Shown: piece after piece, positions 7,983 through 17,286 of the stretch
Numbering within the stretch: the stretch's first letter is position 1
Layout of the letters: each line of letters opens with the position of its first letter
Source of the DNA: Clostridia bacterium
GTDB taxonomy: Bacteria; Acidobacteriota; Terriglobia; Terriglobales; Acidobacteriaceae
Assembly (NCBI GenBank): GCA_035561135.1
Contig: DATMYA010000023.1
Coordinates: 1 to 64,000 of the forward strand
Direction: 5' to 3'
Length of the DNA stretch: 64,000 bases
Made by a program: the position numbers and the translations under genes
The notes under the pieces: generated by a model
Databases searched by the model: none
Told to the model about the DNA's origin: nothing
What the model saw: the letters and a program-made list of their open reading frames with translations, nothing else

Positions 7983-8773
7983 CCTTCACGCTCCTCTTCT
8001 CCATAGCCCCAACCTTCATCCCACCGCGCGAGCAAGAAGCGTCCATTCCCTTTTGCGTCGCGCTGATAGCCAAGCACTGCCAGCCCGTCGGTGAATGCCC
8101 TTTGAAAGGTCTCCCGGTTGCGGCGCTGTACATCGGCGGCAAGATGCTTCTCCGTCGCGCTCGCCTTCCACGCTGAGATCTCGACAGGCACATCCACCGC
8201 CTGCGTCGTGGCGATCGGCTCACGCACGCCCGTGCTCAGGGCAGTCTCTACGCGCTTCGAACGTAGCCACCACTCGGCCACAAAGCGGTCGCTCGGCAGT
8301 CCGCCCTGCAACGGCGAGGAAGTAATTCCGTACTGGTTCACGTTGTAGCGTCGCGCGATGGCCCCGAGCCGCTCGATGTTCAGGTGCGCGTTCTTGATCT
8401 CCAGCGGATCGAAGGTCCACTCGATCAGGTCGATGTTCTGCGCGAGAGCGATTTCGCGCTGGAAGATCTTGAGTGCGCGCCCCAACCCCAGGTTTCGATA
8501 CTCCGCTTCTACGGCCAGCATGTGCGAATGAATATAGGAATGGCGGCCTCGAATCCCCGGCAGACCATACGCGAACCCCACCATTCTGTCGCCATCAAAC
8601 GCACCCAACACGTGCCCGCCAATCTTCTCTCCCACAACAAACAGCCGGATCGGCACCATCTCGATATCGCTGAAGTTCCATACGCGCCTCTGCAAATCCA
8701 GCGCCTGGCGGAACTCATCGACTACGTGGCACGTTCGAAGCGTAATCTCGCCAACCTTCTTTTGAGCCTTCAT
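7979..8773 (-). CDS. GNAT-family acetyltransferase (COG3375-like)
   Basis: 264 residues. The GNAT acetyl-CoA site is visible as VEAEYRNLGLGRALK at about residues 88-103 (R/Q-x-x-G-x-G/A pattern). The central stretch WTFDPLEIKNAHLNIERLGAIARRY is typical of COG3375, predicted acetyltransferases that often travel with menC/N-acylamino acid racemase. Its start overlaps the mazG stop and its stop overlaps the menC start, both by ATGA, so the three are translationally coupled. It probably N-acylates amino acids that the neighbour racemises (inference). Confidence 0.8.
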   Translation of the reverse strand: MKAQKKVGEITLRTCHVVDEFRQALDLQRRVWNFSDIEMVPIRLFVVGEKIGGHVLGAFDGDRMVGFAYGLPGIRGRHSYIHSHMLAVEAEYRNLGLGRALKIFQREIALAQNIDLIEWTFDPLEIKNAHLNIERLGAIARRYNVNQYGITSSPLQGGLPSDRFVAEWWLRSKRVETALSTGVREPIATTQAVDVPVEISAWKASATEKHLAADVQRRNRETFQRAFTDGLAVLGYQRDAKGNGRFLLARWDEGWGYGEEEREG

Positions 8774-9666
8774 CGTTCAGTTCCCTTTGCCTGCTGCCAG
8801 AGCTCTTCCATCTGCTCGATCGGTGTGTCTTCCAGCCTCTTCCCCTGCGCACGCAACTGTTCTTCCATGTACTGGAAACGCCGCTTGAACTTCCGATTGG
8901 TTTTGCGCAACGCCTGTTCGGAGTCCAGCGAAAGATAACGCGCAATGTTCACCAGGACAAAAAACAAGTCTCCGACTTCGTCCTCCATGCGCGCCCGCAG
9001 TTCTTCTGAAACAGCGCTTCCTTTCGCGCCTGAAACGCCGAGGCCCACCGGGACAGGGCCCGGCGGCGGAATCTGCTTCACCTCCGCGCGCAGTTCATCC
9101 GTTTCTTCTTTCAGCTTGTCAAAAAGTCCTTCAACATTAGGCCAGTCGAATCCGACGTGTGCCGCCTTGGCGCTAAGCTTGTGCGCTTCCAGCAGCGATG
9201 GCACTGCACCGCTGATACCCGCCAGCACAGAAGTTGGCTTTTCGGGAACTTTGCCGCTTTTGCCGCCGCCTTCTGCGAGTCGCTTCTTTTTTTCGTCGGC
9301 CTTGATTGCTTCCCAGTTACGCAGCACCTCGCCCGACGTCTCCGCCTTAACCTCGCCGAAAACGTGCGGATGTCTCGTCACCAGTTTGTCAGAGAGCCGG
9401 TCGAGAACGTCCTTGATCGAGAAATGTCCTGCTTCCTCGGCCATCTGCGCGTAAAAGAGCACCTGCAAAAGCAGGTCGCCAAGTTCGCCAGGCAACTCGT
9501 CCCAGTCGCGATTGTCGATTGCTTCCAATACCTCATACGTTTCTTCCAACGTGTAAGGCTTGATGGAATCGAATGTCTGTTCGCTGTCCCATGGGCACCC
9601 GTCCGGTGCCCGCAATCGCGCCATGATGGAAACGGCGCGCTCGAAGCGTTCTCCTGTGTCTGCCAT
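8770..9666 (-). CDS. mazG: Nucleoside triphosphate pyrophosphohydrolase MazG
   Basis: Hydrolyses (d)NTPs to NMP and pyrophosphate, a house-cleaning enzyme. 298 residues with two MazG modules. The first has GCPWDSEQTFDSIKPYTLEETYEV (residues ~23-46), with the metal-binding EETYE and GDLLLQ motifs; the second has KLKEETDELRAEV and EDEVGDLFFVLVN. The linker (KSGKVPEKPTSVLAG) and a proline/glycine insert (IPPPGPVPVGLG) make it slightly longer than the 263-residue E. coli protein. First gene of the mazG-GNAT-menC run. Confidence 0.95.
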   Translation of the reverse strand: MADTGERFERAVSIMARLRAPDGCPWDSEQTFDSIKPYTLEETYEVLEAIDNRDWDELPGELGDLLLQVLFYAQMAEEAGHFSIKDVLDRLSDKLVTRHPHVFGEVKAETSGEVLRNWEAIKADEKKKRLAEGGGKSGKVPEKPTSVLAGISGAVPSLLEAHKLSAKAAHVGFDWPNVEGLFDKLKEETDELRAEVKQIPPPGPVPVGLGVSGAKGSAVSEELRARMEDEVGDLFFVLVNIARYLSLDSEQALRKTNRKFKRRFQYMEEQLRAQGKRLEDTPIEQMEELWQQAKGTER

Positions 9667-9803
9667 CGCGCCTCCAATCTAAACGAGCGCATCCTTCAAT
9701 TCAAAGCACTCGTGCAGTTATTCGGGGAAGAGTTATGAGCTCTAGCAACTCGTGGCGCGTAGCTATTGATTACACAGTCACTCTCTCGCGCATCTAACAC
9801 GGT

Positions 9804-11462
9804 GTGAGCAGGCTCCTTCCAACGCGTCCGGCCGTCTCCGGCCAGTTCGACGTCGTAGTCATCGGCGGAGGAATCAATGGCGTCGCTATTGGCCGCGAGT
9901 GTGCCAGTGCGGGACGCCGAACTCTGCTCCTCGAGCGTCACGACCTCGCCTCCGGCACGACTAGCCGCTCCACCCGGATCATCCATGGCGGCCTTCGCTA
10001 TCTGCAGTTCGGCGAAATTGGGCTCGTCCGCGAATCCTTGCGCGAACGCGAGCGTCTTTTGCGTGAGCGCCCGCATCTCGTTCGGCCCATGAGCTTCGTG
10101 CTCGCACTTGGGCGCGAGCGCACACTTAGCGCGCTGGAGATTCGCAGCGGACTCTGGTTCTATCGTCGGTTCGCCGGAATGCACAGCCCCAGCGCGGACA
10201 CGATCCACGAACTGCGCGAGTTTGAGAAGCAGCTCGACGCAGGCCAGCACTGGTCGCTCTTCCACTACGACGACGCGCAGTGCGAATTTCCCGAGCGCCT
10301 CGTCGCCGAGTGGCTTATCGAAGCCGCTGCCGATGGGGCTGTCATACGCAATTACACAGCGGCTCTCGGCGTCAGGCTAGCTCATGGTCGAGTCCTCGGC
10401 GTGATTGTTCGCGACCTCCTTACGAATGAAGAGTTTACGGTCGACGCTCGCTGGATTATCAATGCTACGGGCCCATGGGCGGACCACATATGCGGAGACT
10501 CCGGCATTGACACCGCGGGACCGATGATCGGCGGAGTGCGAGGGTCACACCTGGTTTTACCGCAGTTCCCCGGAATGCCAGGGTCGGCTGTATACACGCA
10601 TGCGAACGACGGCCGCGCCATCTTTGTGATCCCCTGGAATGGCCAAGTGCTTTTGGGCACGACGGAAATTCGCGACAGCAGCAATCCTTCCGGGGTGCAG
10701 CCTGCGCCCGAGGAAATCCGCTATCTGCTCGACTCGATCAATAACCTATTCCCCAATGCTCGCATCACTGAGGACAAAGTTTTGTACGCGTTCGCGGGAG
10801 TGCGGCCTCTGCCGTACGTGCCGGACAAGGCGCCGAATGCGATCACACGCCGTCATCTCCTGCGCAATCATGCGGCCGACGGTGCAGCCGGACTTATCTC
10901 TGTGATCGGGGGCAAGCTGACAACTGCGGCATCGCTAGCGCGTCAGTGCGCGCACGCCATAGGCATCAAGGTAGCCGAAACGCCACTGCCCATAGCATGC
11001 ATCGGAACGGCCAGTGGCTTGGAATCCACAATCAGCCAATGGTCCACTCTAGTGGCGCAGACGGCGGGAATCACTGAGCAGTCCGCGCGCGCCATGGCCG
11101 CTTGGCATGGCCGACGTGCTTTCTGCGTAGCGCGACTTGCCGGCACCGAACCGCAGCTAGCTCGACCACTCTTCGACAGCACCGAGCACATTGTCGCCGA
11201 AGCTGTCTCTGCTGTTCGATACGAATACGCGGTGACGCTTGCAGACATCTTGCTGCGACGCGTGCCTGTTGCGCTCAGCGGTTCCTGGAACGAACACTCC
11301 AGCCGCGTGGCAGCAAAACGTATTGGTGCGGCGCTCCGATGGGAGCGCGACGAAATCGAATATCAACTAGAAGAGTTCGAAAACGAGAGAAATGCTTTCC
11401 TGCGGAAACCCGCTCGCCCAGGCAATGCCAGATCAACTTTGCCCTCGAACCGTGCGGCTTAG
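9804..11462 (+). CDS. glpD: Aerobic glycerol-3-phosphate dehydrogenase (FAD)
   Basis: Oxidises sn-glycerol-3-phosphate to DHAP and passes electrons to quinone at the membrane. 552 residues. The N-terminus has the FAD dinucleotide fold VVIGGGINGVAIGRECASAG (~12-31) followed by LLERHDLASGTTSRSTRIIHGGLRYL, a GlpD signature. The middle has GGVRGSHLVLPQ and the C-terminus the DUF-type alpha domain with the ISVIGGKLTTAASLA segment. GTG start at 9804. Its last 30 bases overlap the convergent glycerophosphodiesterase, which makes the substrate G3P, so the two fit one catabolic task. Confidence 0.95.
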   Translation: MSRLLPTRPAVSGQFDVVVIGGGINGVAIGRECASAGRRTLLLERHDLASGTTSRSTRIIHGGLRYLQFGEIGLVRESLRERERLLRERPHLVRPMSFVLALGRERTLSALEIRSGLWFYRRFAGMHSPSADTIHELREFEKQLDAGQHWSLFHYDDAQCEFPERLVAEWLIEAAADGAVIRNYTAALGVRLAHGRVLGVIVRDLLTNEEFTVDARWIINATGPWADHICGDSGIDTAGPMIGGVRGSHLVLPQFPGMPGSAVYTHANDGRAIFVIPWNGQVLLGTTEIRDSSNPSGVQPAPEEIRYLLDSINNLFPNARITEDKVLYAFAGVRPLPYVPDKAPNAITRRHLLRNHAADGAAGLISVIGGKLTTAASLARQCAHAIGIKVAETPLPIACIGTASGLESTISQWSTLVAQTAGITEQSARAMAAWHGRRAFCVARLAGTEPQLARPLFDSTEHIVAEAVSAVRYEYAVTLADILLRRVPVALSGSWNEHSSRVAAKRIGAALRWERDEIEYQLEEFENERNAFLRKPARPGNARSTLPSNRAA

Positions 11463-12164
11463 CAACTGTGTGTCATCGGAGATGATGCCATCCACTCCGA
11501 ATTGCGTCATGCGTTGCATATCGCGCGGCGCGTTCACGGTCCACACCAGCACCTGTTTGCCCGCACTGTGGAAGTCGCGCACCAGTTTTTCGGTCACCAA
11601 CGTACAGTGCGGCATTACGTGCGTGACCGGGAGTGAACGCCATCGCCGCATCGCACGGGCGTTGCTGAATATGTATCCAGATGGAACGTTAGGGTCGAGT
11701 GCGTGCACGCGCTCGACAACCTCGGGCAGGAAAGACGACACCACAACCCGCTCGTAGTCCCCTTGCTCGTGCAGCAACCCGACTACCGCATCTTCAACGC
11801 CAGCAACCTTCAGTTCAATATCTAGAAACGCGCGCTGCGCATAGCGCTCGAGCACTTGCTCGAAGCATGGCAGAAACGTCTGTTGCTGTGCCGAGTTGCG
11901 GAAGAGAGAACGCACCGGCCGTGCGATGTCTTCCGAAAGGAGGTCAAAGGTGGAACTCGCTACAAGCAGCTTGCCGAACTTCGAATCATGGCAGATCACG
12001 TTGCGTCCGTCTGCCGTCCGCCTCACGTCGAACTCGAAGCCGTCGCATCCATGCTGGAGCGCAAGGTCGAAGGCCTCGAAGGTGTTCTCCGGCGCGCAAC
12101 GGCGGCAGCCCCTGTGGCCAAGCAGCAGCGGTCGCCCACCGGGGTTCTCGTAGCGCGTGTTCAT
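11433..12164 (-). CDS. ugpQ: Glycerophosphodiester phosphodiesterase
   Basis: Cleaves glycerophosphodiesters (deacylated phospholipids) to G3P and an alcohol. 243 residues. The GDPD signature is clear: GHRGCRRCAPENTFEAFDLAL (HRG...PENT) at about 16-36, then DGFEFDVRRTADG with the metal-binding E-x-D, and HDSKFGKL. C-terminal VWTVNAPRDMQRMTQFGVDGIISDD is also typical. No signal peptide, so cytoplasmic. Overlaps the 3' end of glpD on the opposite strand. Confidence 0.92.
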   Translation of the reverse strand: MNTRYENPGGRPLLLGHRGCRRCAPENTFEAFDLALQHGCDGFEFDVRRTADGRNVICHDSKFGKLLVASSTFDLLSEDIARPVRSLFRNSAQQQTFLPCFEQVLERYAQRAFLDIELKVAGVEDAVVGLLHEQGDYERVVVSSFLPEVVERVHALDPNVPSGYIFSNARAMRRWRSLPVTHVMPHCTLVTEKLVRDFHSAGKQVLVWTVNAPRDMQRMTQFGVDGIISDDTQLLSRTVRGQS

Positions 12165-12167
12165 AGA

Positions 12168-12479
12168 TCAGTCGAGGTCGAAGTCGCGCAACGGCTTCTT
12201 GCCAGTGTCCGGCGTCTCTTTTGCCCTACGGATGGCCTCCTGGAATTTTTTCTCCAGCAGGTCCGACTTGTTCCTCTCGGCCTCGACGGATTGCTGGAAG
12301 ATGGACTCCTTGCGAGAGTCGCGTTCCTTCATCGCGCGTGCAGCCTCTTCCATGTCGGCAAACATCTTCGGCATCGCCTTGGGAGTGTGCGCAATCACTG
12401 CCTTGGTGTTTGGGTCCACCTTGATAAGGGCGTCACAACATGGACAGGTAATCTCAAATGCAGGTTCGTTCTTCGCCAT
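12168..12479 (-). CDS. Small zinc-ribbon-like protein with helical tail
   Basis: 103 residues. The N-terminus has CPCCDALIKVDP, one CxxC knuckle that may bind zinc or form half a ribbon. The remaining part is highly charged and helical (ADMEEAARAMKERDSRKES, LLEKKFQEAIRRAKETPD), probably a coiled coil. It sits 3 bases upstream of the glycerophosphodiesterase start on the same strand, so they are probably co-transcribed. Function unknown; proteins of this layout recur in Acidobacteriota. Confidence 0.75.
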   Translation of the reverse strand: MAKNEPAFEITCPCCDALIKVDPNTKAVIAHTPKAMPKMFADMEEAARAMKERDSRKESIFQQSVEAERNKSDLLEKKFQEAIRRAKETPDTGKKPLRDFDLD

Positions 12480-12572
12480 GCCAGAGATGGTATCGCAAAT
12501 CGGACGCTGGTGTTTGAGTCCTTCCAGGGCCTAAGAGCTTCTCTGCCGTTACAAAAGCAATCTGAATAGCCG

Positions 12573-14195
12573 CTAGACGTGGATGACCTGATGACCTGGG
12601 CACTGGCGTGCCGTGACTTCGACGAGGTTCTGGAGCAACTCCGAGCCATGCGTCGCGAGGAAGTAGATGCCGGCAATCTCGCGTTCCTGGAGTGTTTTGC
12701 GCGGGAACAGCGAGGTCAGGATCTCTTCGGCATCGCGCGTGAGCATCTCATTTCGGCGCAACTCCGCGCGCGCCGCTTTCGATCGCAGTTTGCCGACCTG
12801 ATACTGCATCTTGCGCGTTGAGCGTTCGGCAGCTTCGACCAGCGTCGGATCCAATCCCTTCAGCGACTGCTGCAAACGGGACATATTGTCCTGCACCGCC
12901 GCCGACGTCGCATCGAGATTCTGCTGGAGATCCGAGGGCAGAACTCGCGAACCCAGCAGCTCCCGCAGATGCTCTCCGCCATGGAAGAGATCAGGCAGCG
13001 TGAGTTGATAACGGTTTAGCAGCTTCTGCATGCGCGCACTGACCAACGTCGCGCTCATTCGCGGCAGCACGGGTGTAACCCGGCCCAGCAGCTTCTCGTA
13101 AACCACGGCTGCCTGCGCGAAGTATGCGATTTCCGCAGGTCCGCCGAAGTAGGCTACGGTGGGCAGCAGGTAATCCTGCATCACTGGACGCAACAGAACG
13201 TTAGGACTGAACTGTTCGGGATGTTCAGCTATGCGCGCAAGCATTTCGGCGCGTGCAAACTTTCTTTTCCCGACGAGGAAGTCTCCGTCATTACCACGAT
13301 GCATGACTACGCGCTCGCCGTCCTGCAAGGCGAAGAGCAGCGTGGACGCAGGCGTTACCTTCACTTGCTCGTGGTATCCGGCATTGCGCAGTTGCTTGCC
13401 GCGAGCGAGCAGCGCCTCGTCCAACTCTTCCGCGCGCTCGGCCGCCTGTTGCAGCATGGGAGCTGCAATGGCGTGCAGTTCGGCGTCAAGCGGGTCGAGC
13501 AGTATGAGTCCAATGTCGCGGAAAATATGCGTAAACAATTTGGCGAATGCGCTGCCGAAGGTTTCGCCGGTACGATAACTCTCGCGCACGAAGCGGGCGG
13601 CCTCTGACGGTTCGAGCAGCGAGGATGCTTCGGCGGACAACGCGTCGATCTCCGGGCCGAACTGCACGTTGCCGACCGGCGCGGCTCCGTTGCTGCGCAC
13701 CGCGTACGCAAAGTCGCGCAGCTCGCGCGCTCCGGAAGGCATCAATGCACTACTCACCTCCGCGACATCGTGGTCTTCCGTGGCCAGCCAGAAGATGGCA
13801 ACCGCGGGCTTGCCGCTGCGGGACATCTCGCGCGCGAAGTTCAGCACGCTGGCTGCTTTTAACAACGAGTACAACGGTCCGCCGAACAAACCAACCTGCT
13901 GCCCGGTGACAAAAGCCGATGCTCCGCGACGCAACCTGTCGATGGCACTCAGCGTCGGCTCACCTGCTCCCCAGGTGCGGTTCTGGCGTTCGAGGACGTC
14001 GGCTACGCGACGGCGGCGCTCGTCTGGTACATGCAGCTTCGTTTGCTCGTTCAGAGTCCAATCGGCTGACGGCGGGCGCGAATAGAAAGTTGAAACGCGC
14101 TGGAACTGGAACAGGTAGTCATGGAAAAGCCTGGATGTATGCGGAATTTTCGAGAATGATATGCAGTCCGATGTCACTGTCCGCTCTTCTTTCAC
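12573..14195 (-). CDS. bshC: Bacillithiol biosynthesis cysteine-adding enzyme
   Basis: Proposed to ligate cysteine to GlcN-malate in the last step of bacillithiol synthesis. 540 residues, the usual length. Diagnostic stretches: IPHTSRLFHDYLFQF near the N-terminus, ASAFVTGQQVGLFGGPLYSLLKA (~90-112), and AIFWLATEDHDVAEV (~133-147). The C-terminal half is a long coiled coil (SRLQQSLKGLDPTLVEAAERS). The other bsh genes are not in the window, but a YpdA-type bacillithiol disulfide reductase is encoded at 30.5-31.5 kb, which supports use of bacillithiol in this organism. Confidence 0.93.
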   Translation of the reverse strand: MKEERTVTSDCISFSKIPHTSRLFHDYLFQFQRVSTFYSRPPSADWTLNEQTKLHVPDERRRRVADVLERQNRTWGAGEPTLSAIDRLRRGASAFVTGQQVGLFGGPLYSLLKAASVLNFAREMSRSGKPAVAIFWLATEDHDVAEVSSALMPSGARELRDFAYAVRSNGAAPVGNVQFGPEIDALSAEASSLLEPSEAARFVRESYRTGETFGSAFAKLFTHIFRDIGLILLDPLDAELHAIAAPMLQQAAERAEELDEALLARGKQLRNAGYHEQVKVTPASTLLFALQDGERVVMHRGNDGDFLVGKRKFARAEMLARIAEHPEQFSPNVLLRPVMQDYLLPTVAYFGGPAEIAYFAQAAVVYEKLLGRVTPVLPRMSATLVSARMQKLLNRYQLTLPDLFHGGEHLRELLGSRVLPSDLQQNLDATSAAVQDNMSRLQQSLKGLDPTLVEAAERSTRKMQYQVGKLRSKAARAELRRNEMLTRDAEEILTSLFPRKTLQEREIAGIYFLATHGSELLQNLVEVTARQCPGHQVIHV

Positions 14196-14439
14196 CTTGG
14201 TTCCGTGCGTTCCGGCGCATCAAGACAACACTGTAGCCAGCGAACACGCAAGCAGTTGGATGTGCAAAAACTTCCCGGGTCGCAGATTCTACGAAGCCAA
14301 AACGATTGTACCAACGCCGTTGCGAAACGAGACCTCGGCGACTCTCATATACCTCGCATTCGCACGCTTGACCGATTTCAGTCTAGCTTGCAATACGCTT
14401 TAGTGTTTGCAGCCTGTCTCGTCTGAATACCAGCAAGAA
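14196..14439. other. Intergenic region between bshC and the pnp terminator
   Basis: About 245 bases between the bshC start and the terminator; 329 bases separate the two genes. No coding frame with protein-like content, no RNA gene recognised. It must contain the bshC promoter. Confidence 0.5.
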
Positions 14440-14475
14440 AGAAAAGCCACGGCTGATGTGCCATGGCTTTTCTGA
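14440..14475 (-). terminator. Rho-independent terminator of pnp
   Basis: Read on the minus strand: AGAAAAGCCATGGC, a short loop, GCCGTGGCTTTTC, then TTTCTTGC. Stem of about 13 pairs with one mismatch, some 50 bases after the pnp stop. Confidence 0.8.
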
Positions 14476-14524
14476 TGGAGCTGTTGGGGAGGGCGACTGT
14501 GCCCAATCCTAACTGATTGAAACG

Positions 14525-16930
14525 TTACCGACCGCCGCCACCCGGGCCACGACCGCCACGGCCAGGACCACGACCACGGCCTGGGCCGCCGCGTCCACGA
14601 CGGCGATCACCGGAGCCGCCGCTACGCGGGGGACGAGGGCCGCTAGGTGCTCCCATTCCCTGCTGTTCGTTGATTGGCTGGCCAGCATCGTCAACGCGGT
14701 TAAAGTTCGGCTCGTCGTCACCGCCTTCGTAGCCGCCTTCAAATGTGATAGCGCCACTGCCTTCCGCAGCAACATCGGAATCAACATCGCCGGTTCCGCC
14801 TTCGGTGGGTGCTCCACCGCCTGCGGCCTGCATCTTGGCACGCTGTTCCTTCAAGATGGCTTTGCGGGAGAGGCGAATGCGGTTGCCTTCCACGGCGAGA
14901 ACCTTCACGAGGACCTGATCGCCTTCCTTCAGTTCGTCTTTAATGTCCTTGATGCGGTGCTCGGAAACTTCCGAGATGTGCAGGAGGCCGTCGGTTCCCG
15001 GGAATATCTCGACGAAGGCACCGAACTCGGCGAGGCGTGTGACCGTGCCGAGATAGGTTTTGCCGATTTCTGCGGTGGCCGTGATGTCTCCGATCATCTG
15101 GAGAGCCTTTTCGGCTGCTGCCGCATCGCTGGATGCGACCTTCACGGAGCCGTCGTCTTCGACGTCGATCTTGACGCCAGTGGCTTCGACGATGCCGCGA
15201 ATCACCTTGCCGCCCGGTCCGATCAGTTCGCGAATCTTGTCCACCGGGATCTTCAGGGTATAGAAGCGCGGTGCGAACTCGCTGACCTTGGTGCGACCTT
15301 CAGTGATGACTTCGTTCATCTTACCGAGGATATGCAGGCGTCCACGCTTAGCCTGCGCGAGAGCTTCGCGCATGATACCCGCCGTGATGCCCATCACCTT
15401 GATATCCATCTGCAAAGCGGTGATGCCGTTGCTGGTACCAGCAACCTTGAAATCCATGTCGCCGTAATGATCTTCCGCGCCGGCGATATCGCTGAGGACG
15501 GCGTACTTTTCGCCCTCGATGACAAGGCCCATGGCTACGCCGGCAACCGGAGCGCGCAGAGGAACTCCGGCGTCCATGAGGCTGAGCGAGCCGCCGCAAA
15601 CGGTGGCCATTGACGATGAACCGTTGGACTCAAGAATGTCGCTAACAACGCGGATGGCATACGGGAAATCTGCTTCCGCGGGAAGCACTGCGGCGAGCGA
15701 ACGCTCAGCGAGTGCGCCGTGACCGATCTCTCGACGGCCCGCGCCGCGCAGGAACGCGACTTCGCCAACGGAGAACGGCGGGAAATTGTAGTGCAGCATG
15801 AAGCGTTTCTTGGCTTCGCCCTCGAACCGCTCAAGGCGCTGCATGTCTTCGCCCGTGCCGAGCGTGGTCGTGACCAACGCCTGGGTTTCGCCGCGAGTAA
15901 AGATGGCGGAACCGTGAGTGCGCGGGAGCACGCTGGTTTCGATCCAGATATCGCGTATCTGGTCGAACGCGCGACCGTCTGGACGGCGGCGATCGTTCAG
16001 TACCTGCTCGCGGAAAATGCTTTCGCGGAGCATCTCGTAATACTTGCCGAGCTTGGCGCGACCATCCGCATCGTCCTCGGGAATGGCAGCCTTGAGCTCG
16101 TCCTTAATCTCTTTGACTTTGGCGTAGCTCTCCGCTTTGGGATACTTCTCGGTATTCAGGGCATCGGCAAGCCGATCACCGATGCGGCCACGGAGTTCAG
16201 CCAAGTATGCTTCGTCCAGAACGGGGGGCTCAACCTTGCGCTTGGGCTTTCCGACCCGCCGCGCGAGTTCGCTGATGGTGGCGCAGATCTTCTTGATTTC
16301 GGCGTGGGCGAACTCGATGGCCTCGACGACGCGTTCTTCATCCACTTCATTCGAGCCCGCTTCGATCATCACAATGCCATCGACGCTGCCGACGACCATG
16401 ATGTTTAGCTTGCTCTCGTGCATGTCGCTGTAAGTGGGATTGATGATGAGCTCGTCATTGACGAGGCCGACCCGAACCGCGCCGATAGGCCCCTGGAACG
16501 GAATGTCAGAAACCGCCAGTGCGGCGGATGCGCCGTTGATGGCGGCTACGTCGGGATCATTCTCGGTATCAGCCGAGAGGACCAGCGCGATAACCTGCGT
16601 CTCACAGCGGAAGCCATCGGGGAACAAGGGGCGGATGGGGCGGTCGATCTGGCGGCTGGTGAGGATTTCACGCTCGCTGGGACGGCCTTCGCGCTTGATG
16701 AAGCCGCCGGGGATTCGTCCGCCGGCGTAGGTGTACTCGCGATAATCAACGGTGAGTGGAAAAAAGTCTATGCCAACGCGAGGTTCAGCATTGGCGCAGG
16801 CAGTGGCGAGGACAACGTTGTCGCCCATGCGCACGACTACGGAGCCGTGTGCCTGCTTTGCTATTTTTCCAGTTTCAAACGAAATCGTTTTACCGCCTGT
16901 AAGTGTCAGGCTGGCATCTTGCTTGTTCAT
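14525..16930 (-). CDS. pnp: Polynucleotide phosphorylase with Gly/Arg-rich tail
   Basis: Phosphorolytic 3'-5' exoribonuclease of the degradosome. 801 residues; E. coli Pnp has 711. Two RNase PH domains (first with GGFIKREGRPSEREILTSR; second with RTHGSAIFTRGETQALV and GSSSMATVCGGSLSLMDAG), the all-helical linker between, a KH domain with the GPGGK loop (~590-595) and an S1 domain (KTYLGTVTRLAEFGAFVEIFPG). After S1 the protein runs on for about 80 residues: an acidic part, then a pure Arg/Gly tail (RGRGGPGRGRGPGRGG) like eukaryotic RGG boxes, probably RNA-binding. Preceded by AGAAGGAA. Downstream of rpsO, the conserved order. Confidence 0.97.
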   Translation of the reverse strand: MNKQDASLTLTGGKTISFETGKIAKQAHGSVVVRMGDNVVLATACANAEPRVGIDFFPLTVDYREYTYAGGRIPGGFIKREGRPSEREILTSRQIDRPIRPLFPDGFRCETQVIALVLSADTENDPDVAAINGASAALAVSDIPFQGPIGAVRVGLVNDELIINPTYSDMHESKLNIMVVGSVDGIVMIEAGSNEVDEERVVEAIEFAHAEIKKICATISELARRVGKPKRKVEPPVLDEAYLAELRGRIGDRLADALNTEKYPKAESYAKVKEIKDELKAAIPEDDADGRAKLGKYYEMLRESIFREQVLNDRRRPDGRAFDQIRDIWIETSVLPRTHGSAIFTRGETQALVTTTLGTGEDMQRLERFEGEAKKRFMLHYNFPPFSVGEVAFLRGAGRREIGHGALAERSLAAVLPAEADFPYAIRVVSDILESNGSSSMATVCGGSLSLMDAGVPLRAPVAGVAMGLVIEGEKYAVLSDIAGAEDHYGDMDFKVAGTSNGITALQMDIKVMGITAGIMREALAQAKRGRLHILGKMNEVITEGRTKVSEFAPRFYTLKIPVDKIRELIGPGGKVIRGIVEATGVKIDVEDDGSVKVASSDAAAAEKALQMIGDITATAEIGKTYLGTVTRLAEFGAFVEIFPGTDGLLHISEVSEHRIKDIKDELKEGDQVLVKVLAVEGNRIRLSRKAILKEQRAKMQAAGGGAPTEGGTGDVDSDVAAEGSGAITFEGGYEGGDDEPNFNRVDDAGQPINEQQGMGAPSGPRPPRSGGSGDRRRGRGGPGRGRGPGRGGRGPGGGGR

Positions 16931-17286
16931 GATGTGTTCCTTCTATTCAGTGCGCGTTGTGCAGCACGGGCCGGGGCACCGCAGGCGGAAGAGAATTGCT
17001 CGTAAGCGTCATCGCGCCTACGGCCGCTGAAACCGGTACCACAGGACGGATTACTAGACAGGGTTAACAGCTTGATCTCTACCCCGCAACGCCGAACATT
17101 GCGGGCATCATAGACGTGTACCGAACCAACTTGGGGATAGGGCGAAGCGCCCGGCCTGCGGTTATCCCCCAAGGGGCCGAAAGCCGGGAAGGGGACGTGT
17201 GCGCGAACGCACGTTAACCCAAACGTGGGTATTCCCACGACGACACACATAATCTCGAGACGGAAAACTCGACTTCCGAGCGGGCA
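16931..17286 (-). promoter_or_regulatory. Long, structured rpsO-pnp intercistronic leader
   Basis: 356 bases separate rpsO and pnp. The minus strand holds several strong hairpins, for example GGGCGCTTCGCCC (near 17135-17148) and the CCGGCTTTCGGCCCCTTGGGG area (near 17165-17190). In Enterobacteria the pnp leader forms a hairpin cut by RNase III and then attacked by PNPase for autocontrol; a similar role here is an inference. A 107-codon frame (17250-16927) overlaps the pnp start by ATGA but its codon use follows the hairpins and it is probably not coding. Confidence 0.5.

Noticed and set aside
9696..10265. 189-codon minus-strand frame
   Set aside because: Antisense to glpD and its promoter; no family features, Ala/Glu-biased shadow.
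14957..15613. 218-codon plus-strand frame
   Set aside because: Antisense to pnp; shadow of a high-GC gene.
16927..17250. 107-codon frame overlapping the pnp start by ATGA
   Set aside because: Runs through strong hairpins, has no ribosome site of note and no protein-like pattern; kept only as a remark in the leader entry.
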